A stretch of 64,000 nt of DNA from Enoplolaimus lenunculus (taxonomy: Eukaryota; Nematoda; Enoplea; Enoplida; Thoracostomopsidae), in assembly GCA_030248215.1 (NCBI GenBank), contig JASANG010003752.1, positions 1 to 64,000 on the forward strand, read 5' to 3'. This document shows positions 32,987-44,845 of the stretch, one piece after another. Every line of letters starts with the position of its first letter. Positions within the stretch are counted from its first letter, which is position 1. A program made the position numbers and the translations under genes. The notes under the pieces are model-generated. The model saw only the letters and a program-made list of their open reading frames with translations, had not been told where the DNA came from and did no database searches.

Positions 32987-35650
32987 TTAATCAATTGTAA
33001 TGGTATCACATTCGGATGCCCACGACTGCAGATACAAGTTTTGCTGTTCGTACCATTCACGATGTGTATTCAGAGGTAAAAACAGACAATCAGTACCTCT
33101 TTCATGGGGTTTCCCAGCCTCGTGAACATCTTCGTTATCCGACGCAATTTCAATATCCGAGTCTCTATCACTACTTTCCCCCAAAGTTTTTTCGGCGTCA
33201 GGTACCTCTTCTGCCCTCAGAGACAAATCACCAGCGTCTGTGTCAGACTCAAAGCTCCCAGGACCTACGCTGTCCCCACTGCCTCCCAACAAACCACCTC
33301 CAACAATTTTCCCACCGTCGCCAGTAACAATCCTGCCCCTACATCCCTTACCTCTCACTCTTCTCTCACCGCCATCCCTGTGTCTGCCGGTAGCCTCCGC
33401 ATTACATCGCACGAACATTACCGGAACACACTGATCTGACCCTGTCGAACCTGAAGACTTTCCACCATCACCATGATGTGACAAACAATCATAATACTGA
33501 ACATGAAATGCAGCTTCCACCAGCGCATGCTCTGCCTCGCGGTACCAGCTGCGATTCGGCCGTGACATAATTTCGACACAATTTGGCAGCAACCGAGTTT
33601 GCTCAAGCAATTCGGCGAACGCTTCAATACAATCGTCAGTGGTCACCGTCACCGAATATGGAGTTATCGCGTGAATTATCCCTAGTACTAAATCAATCAA
33701 CAAACAGTCGGTAGTGCAATAGTCTAGTAGTTCTGATGTCGAAAGGGGGCGATAGCTAATATCAATCGGAACTGGTCGTCGCCCCCGGGACGCCTTTGCT
33801 TGTCTCTTCCCATTCGCACATTTTTCACTGACGTAATCCGCGTACAAATGCTTTCGTCGCTTATCGTTATTGTCAATGAAGCTTACAACACTACCACCAC
33901 CTCCCGAGGCCCCAATTTTTCCAGGCGCTGTGTTCCCCCCTGCGGCGTGAGCATTCGACCCATTCTCAGCCTGGTGTCCCCCACAAGTCTTTCCGCCGAT
34001 ATTATCGTAGTGTCTCACCTGTTCATACACCGTCTCTCCCCATGGCGTTAAAAAGGTATAATACGAAATACCAATTGCTGGCTTAGCAAGGCCGTACCAA
34101 AAATGCTCTGCATTAGCAGTTAAATTATCTGCGTTCGGGATGCGAATACCTGCTTGTCGCCCTAGTGCTGTGGTAGCGACTCGCCGGGCAACTCGTCGCT
34201 TCAACTCTTGAACATCAGCCCACGTTGCGCTGGTCAATACTGGAAGCGCAGACAGTTTAGCAACATGATTGAGCATTAACAAGTCACATTTACAATCCCA
34301 AAATAATTTCAAATGTTGAGTCGATGCCAAAAATTCAAACAACGCCGTGGGAAACACAAATTCAAGCGCCATTAAGTCCACAATCAAGCAAAACCCTTCC
34401 AAGTTTGATATGGAAACGTACCGCGCTAGTGCCGACCCGTTCAGAAACCCGTTGGCTTTCAAGTTGTGCGCAGACATTACCCGATCACAAAAGTACGCTG
34501 CAACACGCGGATACTGACTGCGAATTCTAAAGAAGCTCTTCGAATATAATGGATTTGGTTTTATTGTTTTTCCTGCTGTTTTTGTTGTTGTCGTTGTTGT
34601 TGTTGTCGTCGTTGTTGCAGCTACTGTCACCGCACATGACAGTTCTTTTATGTCACCAGTGATTCTCACCTGTGTCGAACTACTGCCCTCCGCGTTTCTA
34701 CTAGCATTAGTAGAACTAGAAGTTTCACTCAAATCCGCCATCACTAACCCGTTGTCATCAAAATCCGTCCCTTCAGTGTCTGGATCATATATGAGCAACT
34801 CGTCGTTCGTTTCATCTTCAAAATTATCGTCATCAACCATTGATGGTACAATACTCTCACTGGTAGCCTCTCCAACCCCTTCGTGAGCATTGTTTTTTGC
34901 TTTTGTCCCACTCGACCTACTGCAATCACCAACAGCGTTTTTAATACAACTATCAGTACCGCAATCATCACCACTTCTTCCACTAACCTCTTCGCTCGCG
35001 TCAGATGCGTAGCCATTCCCTGATTTCAGACCGGTTTCAGCTCGATTACTACTGCGACTACCGGTCGCCTCCGTCGCATCATAATCCGACTGTAGTGTCA
35101 TAGCCTCTTCACGTTCGACAGGCTCGTTACCAACGTTGTTACTCAAGCCACGAGACTGCCGACAACAGCTCTCTTCTAAGCCAGCATAACGTTTGTCTGT
35201 TTCTATGTCGACAGGATTCGTCGACTCTTGAGATGACTGTTGCTGTTGCTCTTTTTGTTGCTGTTGTTCTTTTTGTTGTTGAGTCATCTCATCGCCAACA
35301 ACACCGTCGATACTATCATCATTACGATATTCATTGCTTCCAACAGCAGTCGCACCAGTGGTATGCGCCAAACGCTTCATCGCTTCGCCAATCGAACAAC
35401 GACACTGAAGCGACTGGCGAATAACTTCGCCAGGCAACGCGCAACCCTCGACGTCGACACCAAACGCGTTAAGCGAAGATCGTTCAAGCGTCGCGAGACC
35501 AAGTGCGACTGCTCGTTCGTTTTGCGCGACAAATACAACACGAGCGCGTCCAGCGCAACGCGATCCAATCAGAACGCGACGCGTCAGATCGAGCCAATCG
35601 CGTCGTTTTTGGCCGCCGTCGACGTCGATTGCGCCACCAGCAGCTGGCAT
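32987..35650 (-). CDS. DEDDy 3'-5' exonuclease-like protein (Egalitarian/EXD1/RNase D type)
   Basis: One uninterrupted frame of 887 residues from the ATG at 35650. A pyrimidine-rich acceptor (TTGTTGCTCCAG) lies just before it, so 5' UTR or an upstream exon is likely. Exonuclease motifs in order: I, FGVDVEG (Asp66, Glu68); II, FWDCKCDLLML (Asp451, Asp455); III, LLDYCTTDCLLID (Tyr643, Asp647, the Y-x3-D spacing of DEDDy enzymes). Motifs I and II are parted by about 380 residues, of which some 280 are Ser/Gln/Asp/Glu/Thr-rich and look disordered, with Gln and Thr runs. Between 550 and 625 is a Gly-rich insert. The last 170 residues are Gly/Asp-rich and end WYEQQNLYLQSWASE. Such domains trim RNA or DNA 3' ends or serve as RNA-binding scaffolds (Egalitarian). 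Exact subfamily not resolved. Confidence 0.72.
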   Translation of the reverse strand: MPAAGGAIDVDGGQKRRDWLDLTRRVLIGSRCAGRARVVFVAQNERAVALGLATLERSSLNAFGVDVEGCALPGEVIRQSLQCRCSIGEAMKRLAHTTGATAVGSNEYRNDDSIDGVVGDEMTQQQKEQQQQKEQQQQSSQESTNPVDIETDKRYAGLEESCCRQSRGLSNNVGNEPVEREEAMTLQSDYDATEATGSRSSNRAETGLKSGNGYASDASEEVSGRSGDDCGTDSCIKNAVGDCSRSSGTKAKNNAHEGVGEATSESIVPSMVDDDNFEDETNDELLIYDPDTEGTDFDDNGLVMADLSETSSSTNASRNAEGSSSTQVRITGDIKELSCAVTVAATTTTTTTTTTTKTAGKTIKPNPLYSKSFFRIRSQYPRVAAYFCDRVMSAHNLKANGFLNGSALARYVSISNLEGFCLIVDLMALEFVFPTALFEFLASTQHLKLFWDCKCDLLMLNHVAKLSALPVLTSATWADVQELKRRVARRVATTALGRQAGIRIPNADNLTANAEHFWYGLAKPAIGISYYTFLTPWGETVYEQVRHYDNIGGKTCGGHQAENGSNAHAAGGNTAPGKIGASGGGGSVVSFIDNNDKRRKHLYADYVSEKCANGKRQAKASRGRRPVPIDISYRPLSTSELLDYCTTDCLLIDLVLGIIHAITPYSVTVTTDDCIEAFAELLEQTRLLPNCVEIMSRPNRSWYREAEHALVEAAFHVQYYDCLSHHGDGGKSSGSTGSDQCVPVMFVRCNAEATGRHRDGGERRVRGKGCRGRIVTGDGGKIVGGGLLGGSGDSVGPGSFESDTDAGDLSLRAEEVPDAEKTLGESSDRDSDIEIASDNEDVHEAGKPHERGTDCLFLPLNTHREWYEQQNLYLQSWASECDTITID

Positions 35651-37825
35651 TGTAAACGGCCTGGAGCAACAACAACAGCAACAAGTGAGCGGAGCGAGTA
35701 GGTTCAATTTCTGACGGAATCATTGTCAAATTACAGACTACAATAATGAACTTTCATCATGGGCAGTTATATGTCAAAACCCAGAAGAGCATATCTCAAT
35801 ATCAACATTTGCGCTCTGTAGATCATAGAGTTTTTAGGCAACTCAGCCATGCCAAATCTGATACGTAACAGGGTTCAAGCGGATACCAAAAAACGCCGCA
35901 ACCGTATATTTAAGAACGTATTTCAACAACAAGTTTTAAAATTAATCACACTACTTTAGTACTACATACTTAATATGGTATGTCACAATTTTATTTTTAC
36001 AAGGTTCTCAGTATTAAATGGACTTCTTGGAATGTTTATTTTTGTCATTTCGAACCTAAATCGCAGCCAAATATTGCAATCCGGCAGTGTAGAATACTGG
36101 AGCCGGATTTCGATTTTTTTCGGAGCCACTTATCTGTTTGGACCCTATTACATATGGCACATTAACTAGAAATTTTGCGAAAATATAAACGAATCAGCCG
36201 AGCAGGGATAAGCGTGCGCCTGGTATTTTATTTCGATGAACACCTTTGACGGTCCACAATTATGGCCGAAAAGGATTATCTTACCGTGTTTTTATAAAAC
36301 GTTACATAAATGAGGGCTATACTTTGTACGATCGCTCTTCTAGACAAGAGTATGCAACTAGATACATTCAGCGTAGGAACGAATGCACCCAACAGAACTT
36401 TCTCCAGTTATATTTAAATTTTAAAATAAATAAAATATGAATTTTGACTATTATTTTCCATGTCTTGAATTTGACTTCGACCACCCTCGAAAATCTAGGG
36501 TCTGGCATAAACGCACCGCATGCTGGTACATTTTGTACCAAGCCAAACCAATCTAGTCGCATGTTTTTTCTAAGAGTGATCAGCCATGGTTCTGAATATG
36601 CTTTAGAATTTGCGCGCATATTCATTTAATCCTACGCTGAAAAACAAAATAAACGAAGTAATGAATCGCGTTACAACAGACATTTTTAAAAATACAGATG
36701 ACCTGTACGAACATATTAACAACACTATTTATGTAAACAAGAAATATACACAAAATTTAAATTTAGCGTCCAGTAAGCTAAATCAAGGATATTGCGATAC
36801 AATAGTGGCAAAATGATTTCGTACTAATGCGGGATCCAAGCAAAATATTTTCCACCCGATCTTCACAGATCAAATATTTTACCCGCCAGTATAATATACT
36901 CTCGTCTCGTCTGAAATTCTCTTTACGCGTCTGGCAGCACCTTAATTTTACGTTCCTTATATTTTTGCAAAGAAACATCATCGGTATGAATTAAACATAC
37001 CCTCTCCTCTCGATCATATGTCTTTACATTTGATCTGTGTTTATTATTTATATAGGCGTAACCAAACTCTGACTAGTGCAACTGACGCTTTATTGAAAAT
37101 TCTGCAACACCCTCCACTCCGAAATCCCCCATGGTTGCGAAACGGAGGGCCCCGGTTGATGCCACCTCCACACTCCGCCGCGACCTAGCGAACGGCCAGG
37201 TTACCATGATAAAACTCTCGCTTGCATAACATATAGTATGGTAACACTCAAGTATTTTGAAATTTCAAGTATTTCATACATAACACAGTACATTTTGTTA
37301 CAAAATCCGCGATACGTAATTAATCATTATATACTCAAAATAATTACATAACTTAATACCACAAGATTAACATTAAAACAGTCATAATTGAGTCCTGGGA
37401 GTTCGTTACTCAGGCACCCCACACTCGGACAAAGCCCTCACCCCCTCCCTCGCCAAGCTGCCACCGGCCCATAAAAAATTTGAAGCAACAATATATTTAT
37501 TGTTTAGAAACGAAGTTTATGGTAACAGATATTTTTATTTTCCGGTGCAGTTTCGGGGATTTTTTTCACATTCCAGTTCGGGTGTTTTGTAATTCCTGTT
37601 ACACCCCGCTTGGAGTTGTCACCGGAAAAACTACTAAACCATAAGCTTAGCGTTCCGTAAGGCAGTGTACTTACCGGGCAATAATAAATATCTATTTGTG
37701 GCCTTAGTGTCGGTACGCCCTCACTCTAATCTAAGCTTCCTTCTCCAAACGAGTAGTTTAACCGTCTAAGCCTGAGAGATAGCAAATAAAGAGCTAGTTA
37801 ACAAAAAACAAAACATAATACGTAC
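35651..37825. other. Intergenic, worn repeats
   Basis: Includes CCGGTGCAGTTTCGGGG and TGTTACACCCCG near 37540-37605, a decayed hAT-like right end, and CACCTCCACACTCCGCCGCGA at 37164. A 68-codon frame at 36610-36816 is noted elsewhere. The expected last exon of SNRNP27 was not found here. Confidence 0.4.
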
Positions 37826-40800
37826 CTGTACCGACGTTTCCGAACAATTTTAGCCCACCCTTGAGAATTGCTGTCCACTTTCTTGTTCTATAATACAAAA
37901 TGTTAAAAAATTTCAAAAACCATAACTGAAACAACACTGAATGTACTTTACATACGGTATAAACCACAAGTACTAAAATTCAGTCTGTTCCGACTCAATT
38001 TCGCAAACACGTACATGTATTTCCAACTTGCTAGATTCGGATTTTTTCAAAGCGAATCCGAATACGATCCCGAACCTTTAATTTTTACCGAACCTGAAAC
38101 CGGATCCGAAATTTTGTTGCCACCCCGAATCCAATCAGGGTACGACTAAATATTAATTACCGGCTATTGAATTTCGTACCGGAACCGGATAAATATGAGC
38201 ACTGGTGAAATAATTTAGACGCGCAAAAGTATGTTTACTAAATTAAAATTAACTTAGGTTGGACCTTGTATTCTATTTCAGCTATGTAAAAATCTGAACA
38301 GCTTCTGCCCGGAAAGGTAATCGCAGCAAATTTCAAATATGCCCACTTGTCAAAAGCAGATTAATGGTACTTGGGACCGCAACAGCAAATATCCGGTACC
38401 CAGGGTGCAACCGGAATTACAATTTACCGGAACCGGAATTTGAAAATTTTACCGGAACCGGAAAATGAAAAATGCATTTCACCGAAAATTTCATTTTAAT
38501 CTTATTTTTTGCTCTATTATTTGTGAAATAACCTTAGTCGAACATAGGTATTTATTTTATTTGTTGTATTTTAGATTTTCATCATCGACTGAAGTGAAAT
38601 CCACCATCAATGGCTTATATTCGGAGTACAAGTGGCTTTCAAAAGAGATTCTTAAAAATTAGCAAAGTTAAGAAAACGGCCAAATTATAATACCGGAATT
38701 TTTAAATCCGGTAAAAATTTACCGGAACCGGAAGTTGAAAAAATGCCGGAACCGGAATTCCGGTTGCACCCTGCCGGTACCCGATAGGTTTATACCGAGT
38801 ACCGGATATCGGTTTTTGCCAGATATTAAACTGGAACCGGATGTCCGGTCGCACCCTGAAAGTCGGAACTATAATACATATATCGTTCGGATCAGCAATT
38901 TTAATTCGAAACCAATATCACAATGAAATCTGAAAATTTCGTGGCAGAATAAAATATTGCCAAAGTCATTACATTTTGTGTAGTATGCATACTGTACTGT
39001 GGTTATACAGATTACATTTTTCGCAGAGACCGTGTGAACCGATTGCTCCAACGATTTAGTGAGAAACAAAATCAATACGTACGTTGGATACTCTTGTCTA
39101 GACTTATCAATTATCATCTACTTGGTTACATGAATAATATGACTATATATTTCAAAAAAACACACTTTGGTGGAATCAAATGAAAAAAATCCTAGTGCTT
39201 CTTTCAGCTGCTGTTCTTCTTCGGTAGCAGGAACATCGCTTTCAGGCTCGGCTTCTGCCTTCGCTGTAACAATGCCAATCACAAAATATAATTATCTATT
39301 AAACAACCATACAGAATCTTTTGGTAAAATTGTCTATAAATAACAGTTTTATGTAAGAATAATGCTATAATTTTTACCTATGTTGTCCGGAGACGTTGCC
39401 ACCGTGAGGCATCGTACGCAATGTACCGCGATGTATGGCGAAATTCATCAAGTATGTCGCGCCACCCTTACACTTTTCAACAGTTAATACATATCCAGGA
39501 AACTAGAATACCGGAACCAAATGTTGGATTTTGCCGGAGTCGGACATTCCTCTCGCAGCACGCTCTAGATTCAATATTACTAACCTCGCTCTTGTTCTTC
39601 ATGTCTATAGCGTTCATCTAATTTCCGCCGTCTTTCATCGTATCGTTTTTCGTCATAACGATCGCGAGAACTAGAACAATACCAGACAAACTGTTTCAGA
39701 TTTTTGAGATATCATTTGTTTCTGCAATGTTTTAATGTGATCTATTACCTTTTCCTTACTGGAAACCCAGTATAAAGCAGAGCGCAGGACAATACATATA
39801 TACTGAATCTTAGACAATACCAAACCTTGCAAAGATACACTGCATTCATCGATAATTTACGGGTTCTTGCTTAGGTCCATTAAGCAACATTGCTCTTGTT
39901 TGTTGTACAAAGTTCTATTATTGATTTTGGTACATGATACGTAATCATGTTTACGTGAACACCAATATACAAAGCTCTACCACCTCCGCACAAATCAAGT
40001 CAAGTCAGTTCGCTTTTCATATTTGTTTTACCTATAGAGTAATTGGCTAGCTGATAGATGCGTATTATGACGCAAACAAATATCCGTTCCTGCTGTGAAA
40101 ATTCGGCACCTTTCAGTACGTATTCCGTTCCATTCTGTAATAGGCTGACACTTACACTGTATCATCTATTTGAAGGGTTCCACCGGAATTCCTATTCCAG
40201 CCGTAATTTCTTCAAAAACTGATTCCTCTCCCTTTTCCTGTTCATTCATTACGGAACGTAGGAACCGGAATTTTTGTGGTGATGTACCGATTCATTTAAA
40301 CATTGAAAAAATTATGAAAAAAAGCCGAAACCGGAAGGTAAACAAATGTTGGAACCGGAATTCTGGTATAATTTATATATCAGAGTATATATTGTGCCGT
40401 CGCAACCAAAGCATACCGAGATCTTCTACGTTCTTTCCGCCGACTTGATGGTGACTTTGATCTGAAAGTTACACAAAAAACTTCCACTCCTGCACAAAAC
40501 CACAATCTTGTAACGTTTTTAAGTAAATGACTTTATATATGTATTACTGAATCTTGGCAAGAAACGTTAGCCACAAAACAACGGTATATCTCAACAAAAA
40601 TACTCAGTTTCCAAGCGACGCTTAGAAGATTATTCCAGACACCTGTTCAGATCAAGTGTCATGCAACCCATATAAATGTATAAGCGCATACATATATACA
40701 TAGAAAGCGTTAGCGTACCTTCTTGGAGAGCGGCTTCTTTTTCGATCTGAAACAGTATGTAATCAAAATTATACACATATTAATTTTTGCCATATATTTT

Positions 40801-41474
40801 ACAGTGACGATGTGTACCCATTTCGCACTCCCTTAAAAATGTTTCTTTAAATTAAATGAATCTCTGATCATCAACTAGTGACAGATGCTACAAGCAGTTG
40901 TCAATGCCAACATTTCCGTGAAATAGTACAATAAAAAGCAAAATTTATAACTATATATACTACTCACCCCTGTGACGACGTTCCCTGGATCGTGAACGCC
41001 TTCGTTCTAAAAAAGTTGTAAAATATACATACGCGTCATCAAAAACGATAAAAAGAAGAGTGTGAAACAACAGAATTAGGTATAAAGAAAACATGTTTTC
41101 CACGACTAAGTTTAAAACATTTGGACGATTTTAGGAAGGGTACGCCAGCATTTTGGCACATGCGCAACAATGTGTCGTTATTGATTATAAACATGATCTC
41201 TAACGTTATCATTGGAAACTAATTGCTTGCACCTGGTTGATGACAGTTAGAAAGTCCCACAGAAGTACAGCAAATTATAGCCTGAACGTTAACTTAAGTT
41301 TATTAATATCTTAAGTCAAATTCAATTAATTTTCATTGCAAAACCAAATTAATCTCTGAAATTTACCTAATATTTCGACTAAACTCACATTCGAAATAAA
41401 CCATGTTTCTGACACATTAGATATTTCATTACTAAATTATAACGATTACCTCTTGAGCGTGATCTTGAACGCAT
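37826..41474 (-). CDS. snrnp27: U4/U6.U5 tri-snRNP 27-kDa protein, 3' end incomplete
   Basis: Seven small exons join in phase: 41450-41474 (25 nt), 40968-41006 (39), 40719-40746 (28), 40417-40461 (45), 39585-39670 (86), 39166-39263 (98) and 37826-37887 (62). They code MRSRSRSRERRRSRSRE.., an RS-rich head, then a charged helix (DEKRYDERRRKLDERYRHEE), then the conserved EALGFFSFDSTK and NKKVDSNSQGWAKIVRKRRYR. Human SNRNP27 reads [33 protein letters not shown]. The protein works in the tri-snRNP before spliceosome activation. The last exon ([14 protein letters not shown]-like) is not found within reach. Read through the final donor GTACGT, the frame would stop after about ten residues. A hAT-like MITE lies in intron 6. 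Confidence 0.87.
38401..38773 (-). mobile_element. hAT-like MITE in SNRNP27 intron 6
   Basis: CAGGGTGCAACCGGAATT ends; flanked by CCGGTACC on both sides (38393-38400, 38774-38781), a perfect 8-bp duplication. Opposite orientation to 5522-5905. Confidence 0.93.
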
Positions 41475-43796
41475 CACTTGATTTTACTTACATCTAACTA
41501 ATAAGACTTCAAAACATGCGCGTACATATAAAACTGTCCTAGGTTAGTAACTAAACAGTGTATTTTGTATCAATATATTTCGCGTTTCCGTGGCATATAT
41601 ATTAATTTGATAAAACAACAAAGGTTTGCACACTGTTATGATTCGCGAAAAAATACTTGCGTCGATCTAGTTGTTTAAATGTATTCAATGTAACTCAATG
41701 GCCGCGTTTTGAAATACGGCCTGGATCGAGAGAAGCTGATCTACGGCGGTTGCAAAATTTGCGAACGCTGAGACATTCTAACGCCAAACTCAAAATAGTA
41801 CCTCTGGGGTAATTCATCGGTGCTTGCTTAAATGCGGTGTAAAACATAAAACCTGCAGAGTTCAGTATTCGATGCTAAAAACTACGTCAAAGAACAAATA
41901 CGCTTTAAAGGTTTATCAAAAGTGTTATAGCGTTCTTCTCTTACGCATAGTTGATAGCAAAATAAAGATGAATTCGCGAAAAATTTTAACAAATAGTTGT
42001 TCTCACACCTTTTATATAAAACAAAATTTGTTGTGTGCAGGGTTGGTTTTTTCCGGAAAATATGAATCGAACGGAAAAAACTGGAAACCGGAAAAAATGA
42101 AAATCATATACTGCTTATGCGATAGCAAAAACGTTGATAGATGATATTTCTACAGTACAGAGTGTCGTATACCTATGTTAGTGGCGTTGTGGCCAGTGGA
42201 CACTCAGCTAGCTTCTACAGACTATTTTGAGACATCACACACATTTGCAGTGTCTTAAAATGTTGGGCCAACGTATAAAATAGGGCCATATTTAACAGTA
42301 ACAGGCATATTCCTAAACCTAAATTCGATAAACGTAAAAATTTAGTGATGGGCATCGGATAATCTTTCATATCTGGATCTCTTTCGAATATCCGAAACTC
42401 GATTTTGCGTTTTTTGGGTTTCCGAACCTCAAATTTTGTTTCTTAAGCACTTGTTTCTACTTTATGCTTTAAGGGAAGTACCCTGATTAACAGGTTGACT
42501 GTTATGAGCGTAAAGCATACAATTTTAAAAGTAGTTGTTTATATGCATCTGCTTCAACACTGCTTGGTATTGGGTTTAGAAGATTGGTACTGAATAATAA
42601 ATACTTGCGTTGGCCACGTAAAATTGAGTATATTGGGTTTGTTTCCGTCTGATTTAACCGTTGAACTACATATGCAGAAAAGTCGTTTACGTCCCAACAA
42701 GAAAGAGCGAGATTAAAACATACTTACGCTAATCGCACAAACATCAGCCCATGTTATTTTAGTGGTGCCCCGCTTTCAACGATGGATCCAGACATTTCTG
42801 ACGGGGGCGAACTGGTAAATGTTGTGAAAGGCTATTTTTAACCAAAATTTTCTGAGGGGAAAACTGTATGATTGGGACATCTTTTAATTTATCACAAAAT
42901 ATTTTCTGACACCCCTTCGGAGGAGCCACCTACCATACTCCCATTTGGGGGTGGGGTGACACATAGTAAAATATTGATTTTCCTGCATCTATCATGGTAC
43001 AGTACAACCGCAGGCCTGCCTACGTCTCCGGCAGATCAACCTTGCTCCGGCAGAATTTTTCCCGGAGATTCCGGCAATTTCCGTTGCGAAATTTTTTATA
43101 GTTTCACAGAAATTGAATCGCCCGGCGCGCTTGGTTATATAGTTTTGATTTAATTTTGAAAAAATCGTCCAGAATATACATAAACCAAAATTTTTCACAT
43201 TTGCGCAAAATTAAATTAACATATTCCTACTAAACATTGTTCAAACTATCTAAATTTCGCGTCACTTCCAATTTCACGTCTGGCTCAGGTATTTTTCATC
43301 TCCGGTTGAACCTGGTGTCTATTAACGTCAACGTGCAACCGAAATTATTATAAAATACCGGGACTGGAAAGTTAAAAACACTGGAACTAGAAAACAAAGA
43401 AACTTGTTAACAAAAGTAATTTTATAGTTAATTTATCGTTTTAATATATACTTAAATGAAAAAACAGTTGTTTTGTTGACCTCCGGCCAAGGCATTTTTC
43501 ACCTTGGGTTGCAGCCTTATGTCGCTCACACGTTACCATACGTGCACTCGGCACATCCATCGTCCCCTATACTGTTTTAAAAAGGCTAGCTATACTGTTA
43601 TTGCGTAACTGTGTGCGGAAACTTTATCTCTAAATAAAAAATGTCCGCATAGAGTTTATTGCATTGGCGGACATATTGTACACATATGAAATAGAGTTTG
43701 TCGGACTTTGTCGTTACAGTCTAAAAGGTGTCCCCGGAAAGCGCTAAATAAGGGAATTTATTTACTGCGTAATTTCGTTGCTTTTTGCAAGTTCGC
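41475..43796. other. Intergenic, worn repeats
   Basis: Upstream of SNRNP27. A decayed CCGGA/CAGTACAACCG element lies at about 43000-43314 and another CCGAAATTATTATAAAATACC piece at 43331-43520. No gene recognised; short frames have no coding character. Confidence 0.4.
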
Positions 43797-44530
43797 CAAC
43801 GTTGCCCGCCAAAATTTGAATTTCGCGCCAAAATTTGAATTTTCCTCCCAAAATTTGAATTTCCCGTCAAAATTTGAATTTCCCGCCAAAATTTTAATTT
43901 TCCCGCCAAAATTTGAATTTCCCGCCAAAATTTTAATTTTCCCGCCAAAATTTGAATTTTCCGCCAAAATTTGAATTTTGCAGCCAAAATTTGAATTTTG
44001 CGCTAAAATTTGAATTGTCCCGCCAAAATTTTAATTTCGCGCCAAAATTTAAATTTTCCCGCCAAAATTTGAATTTTACGCCAAAATTTGAATTTCCCGC
44101 CAAAATTTTAATTTTCCCGCCAAAATTTGAATTTCCCGCCAAAATTTTAATTTTCCTGCCAAAATTTGAATTTTCCGCCAAAATTTGAATTTTGCAGCCA
44201 AAATTTGAATTTTGCGCTAAAATTTGAATTTTCCCGCCAAAATTTGAATTTGCTGCCAAAATTTAAATTTTCCCGCAAAATTTAACTTTGCCGCCAAAAT
44301 TTGAATTTGCGGCTAAAATTTAAATTTGCCGCCAAAGTTTGAATTTTCTCACCAAAATTTGAATTTCCCGGTAAAATTTGAATTTCCCCGCCTAAATTTA
44401 AATTTGTCGCCAAAAATCGAATTTTCCCGCCAAATTTGAATTTCCCGCCAAAATTTAAAATTTTTGCAACCAAAATTTGAATTTCCCGCCATAATTTGAA
44501 TTTTTCCGTCAAAATTTGAATTTCCCCGCT
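43797..44530. repeat. Satellite of about 21-bp units with E2F-like motif
   Basis: Roughly 35 units of GCCAAAATTTGAATTTCCC and close variants (TTTTCCC, TTTCGC, TTTGCA). Many junctions read TTTCCCGCCAAAA, which fits the E2F consensus TTTSSCGC. The units alternate between TTGAA and TTTAA cores. The array is flanked by AAGGTGTCCC at both ends (43727 and 44530), in the same orientation. Confidence 0.92.
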
Positions 44531-44845
44531 AAGGTGTCCCTATGTGTCTATGATATAAAAATATTGTCCACTACACTGTTTTTCAAACATTTCAATGTCC
44601 TAAACAGTGTCGCTGCAAAACAGTCTTGTCCGGATATTTTCCGTGAAACTCTACGATGTCCGCGAATGGCGGCGACACTGTTCGAAAATGAAGGGTTTCG
44701 ACAAAACACAAGCCGGACAAGGGAATAAACTGACAAGTTGCTGTCCAAGTTTCTCATTTACATTTTCGGATGAACTTTCAATTTTAATCCGGTTTACAAC
44801 CGATTCAATTTCCAAACGTACAGCAGCTAGAAAATCAATCAAACA
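44531..44845. other. Flank of the satellite, no recognised feature
   Basis: Includes an inverted pair AAACAGTGTCGCTGCAAAACA/GCGGCGACACTGTTCG near 44603-44683 (first motif 21 bases: AAACAGTGTCGC plus TGCAAAACA). Possibly the end of an element that carries the satellite. Confidence 0.35.

Noticed and set aside
34560-34620. Thr-codon run in the exonuclease-like gene as a sign of a pseudogene
   Set aside because: The frame stays open through it for the full 887 codons, so it is better read as a homopeptide tract.
36610-36816. Plus-strand 68-codon frame with coding-like composition
   Set aside because: No family, no splice context, and length is compatible with chance at this base composition.
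36980-37825. Last exon of SNRNP27
   Set aside because: I looked for a minus-strand match to [14 protein letters not shown] and found none, so no exon was added.
43708-44512. Frames of Phe/Lys/Asn-rich repeats on both strands
   Set aside because: Produced by the 21-bp satellite; no start, splice or domain support.
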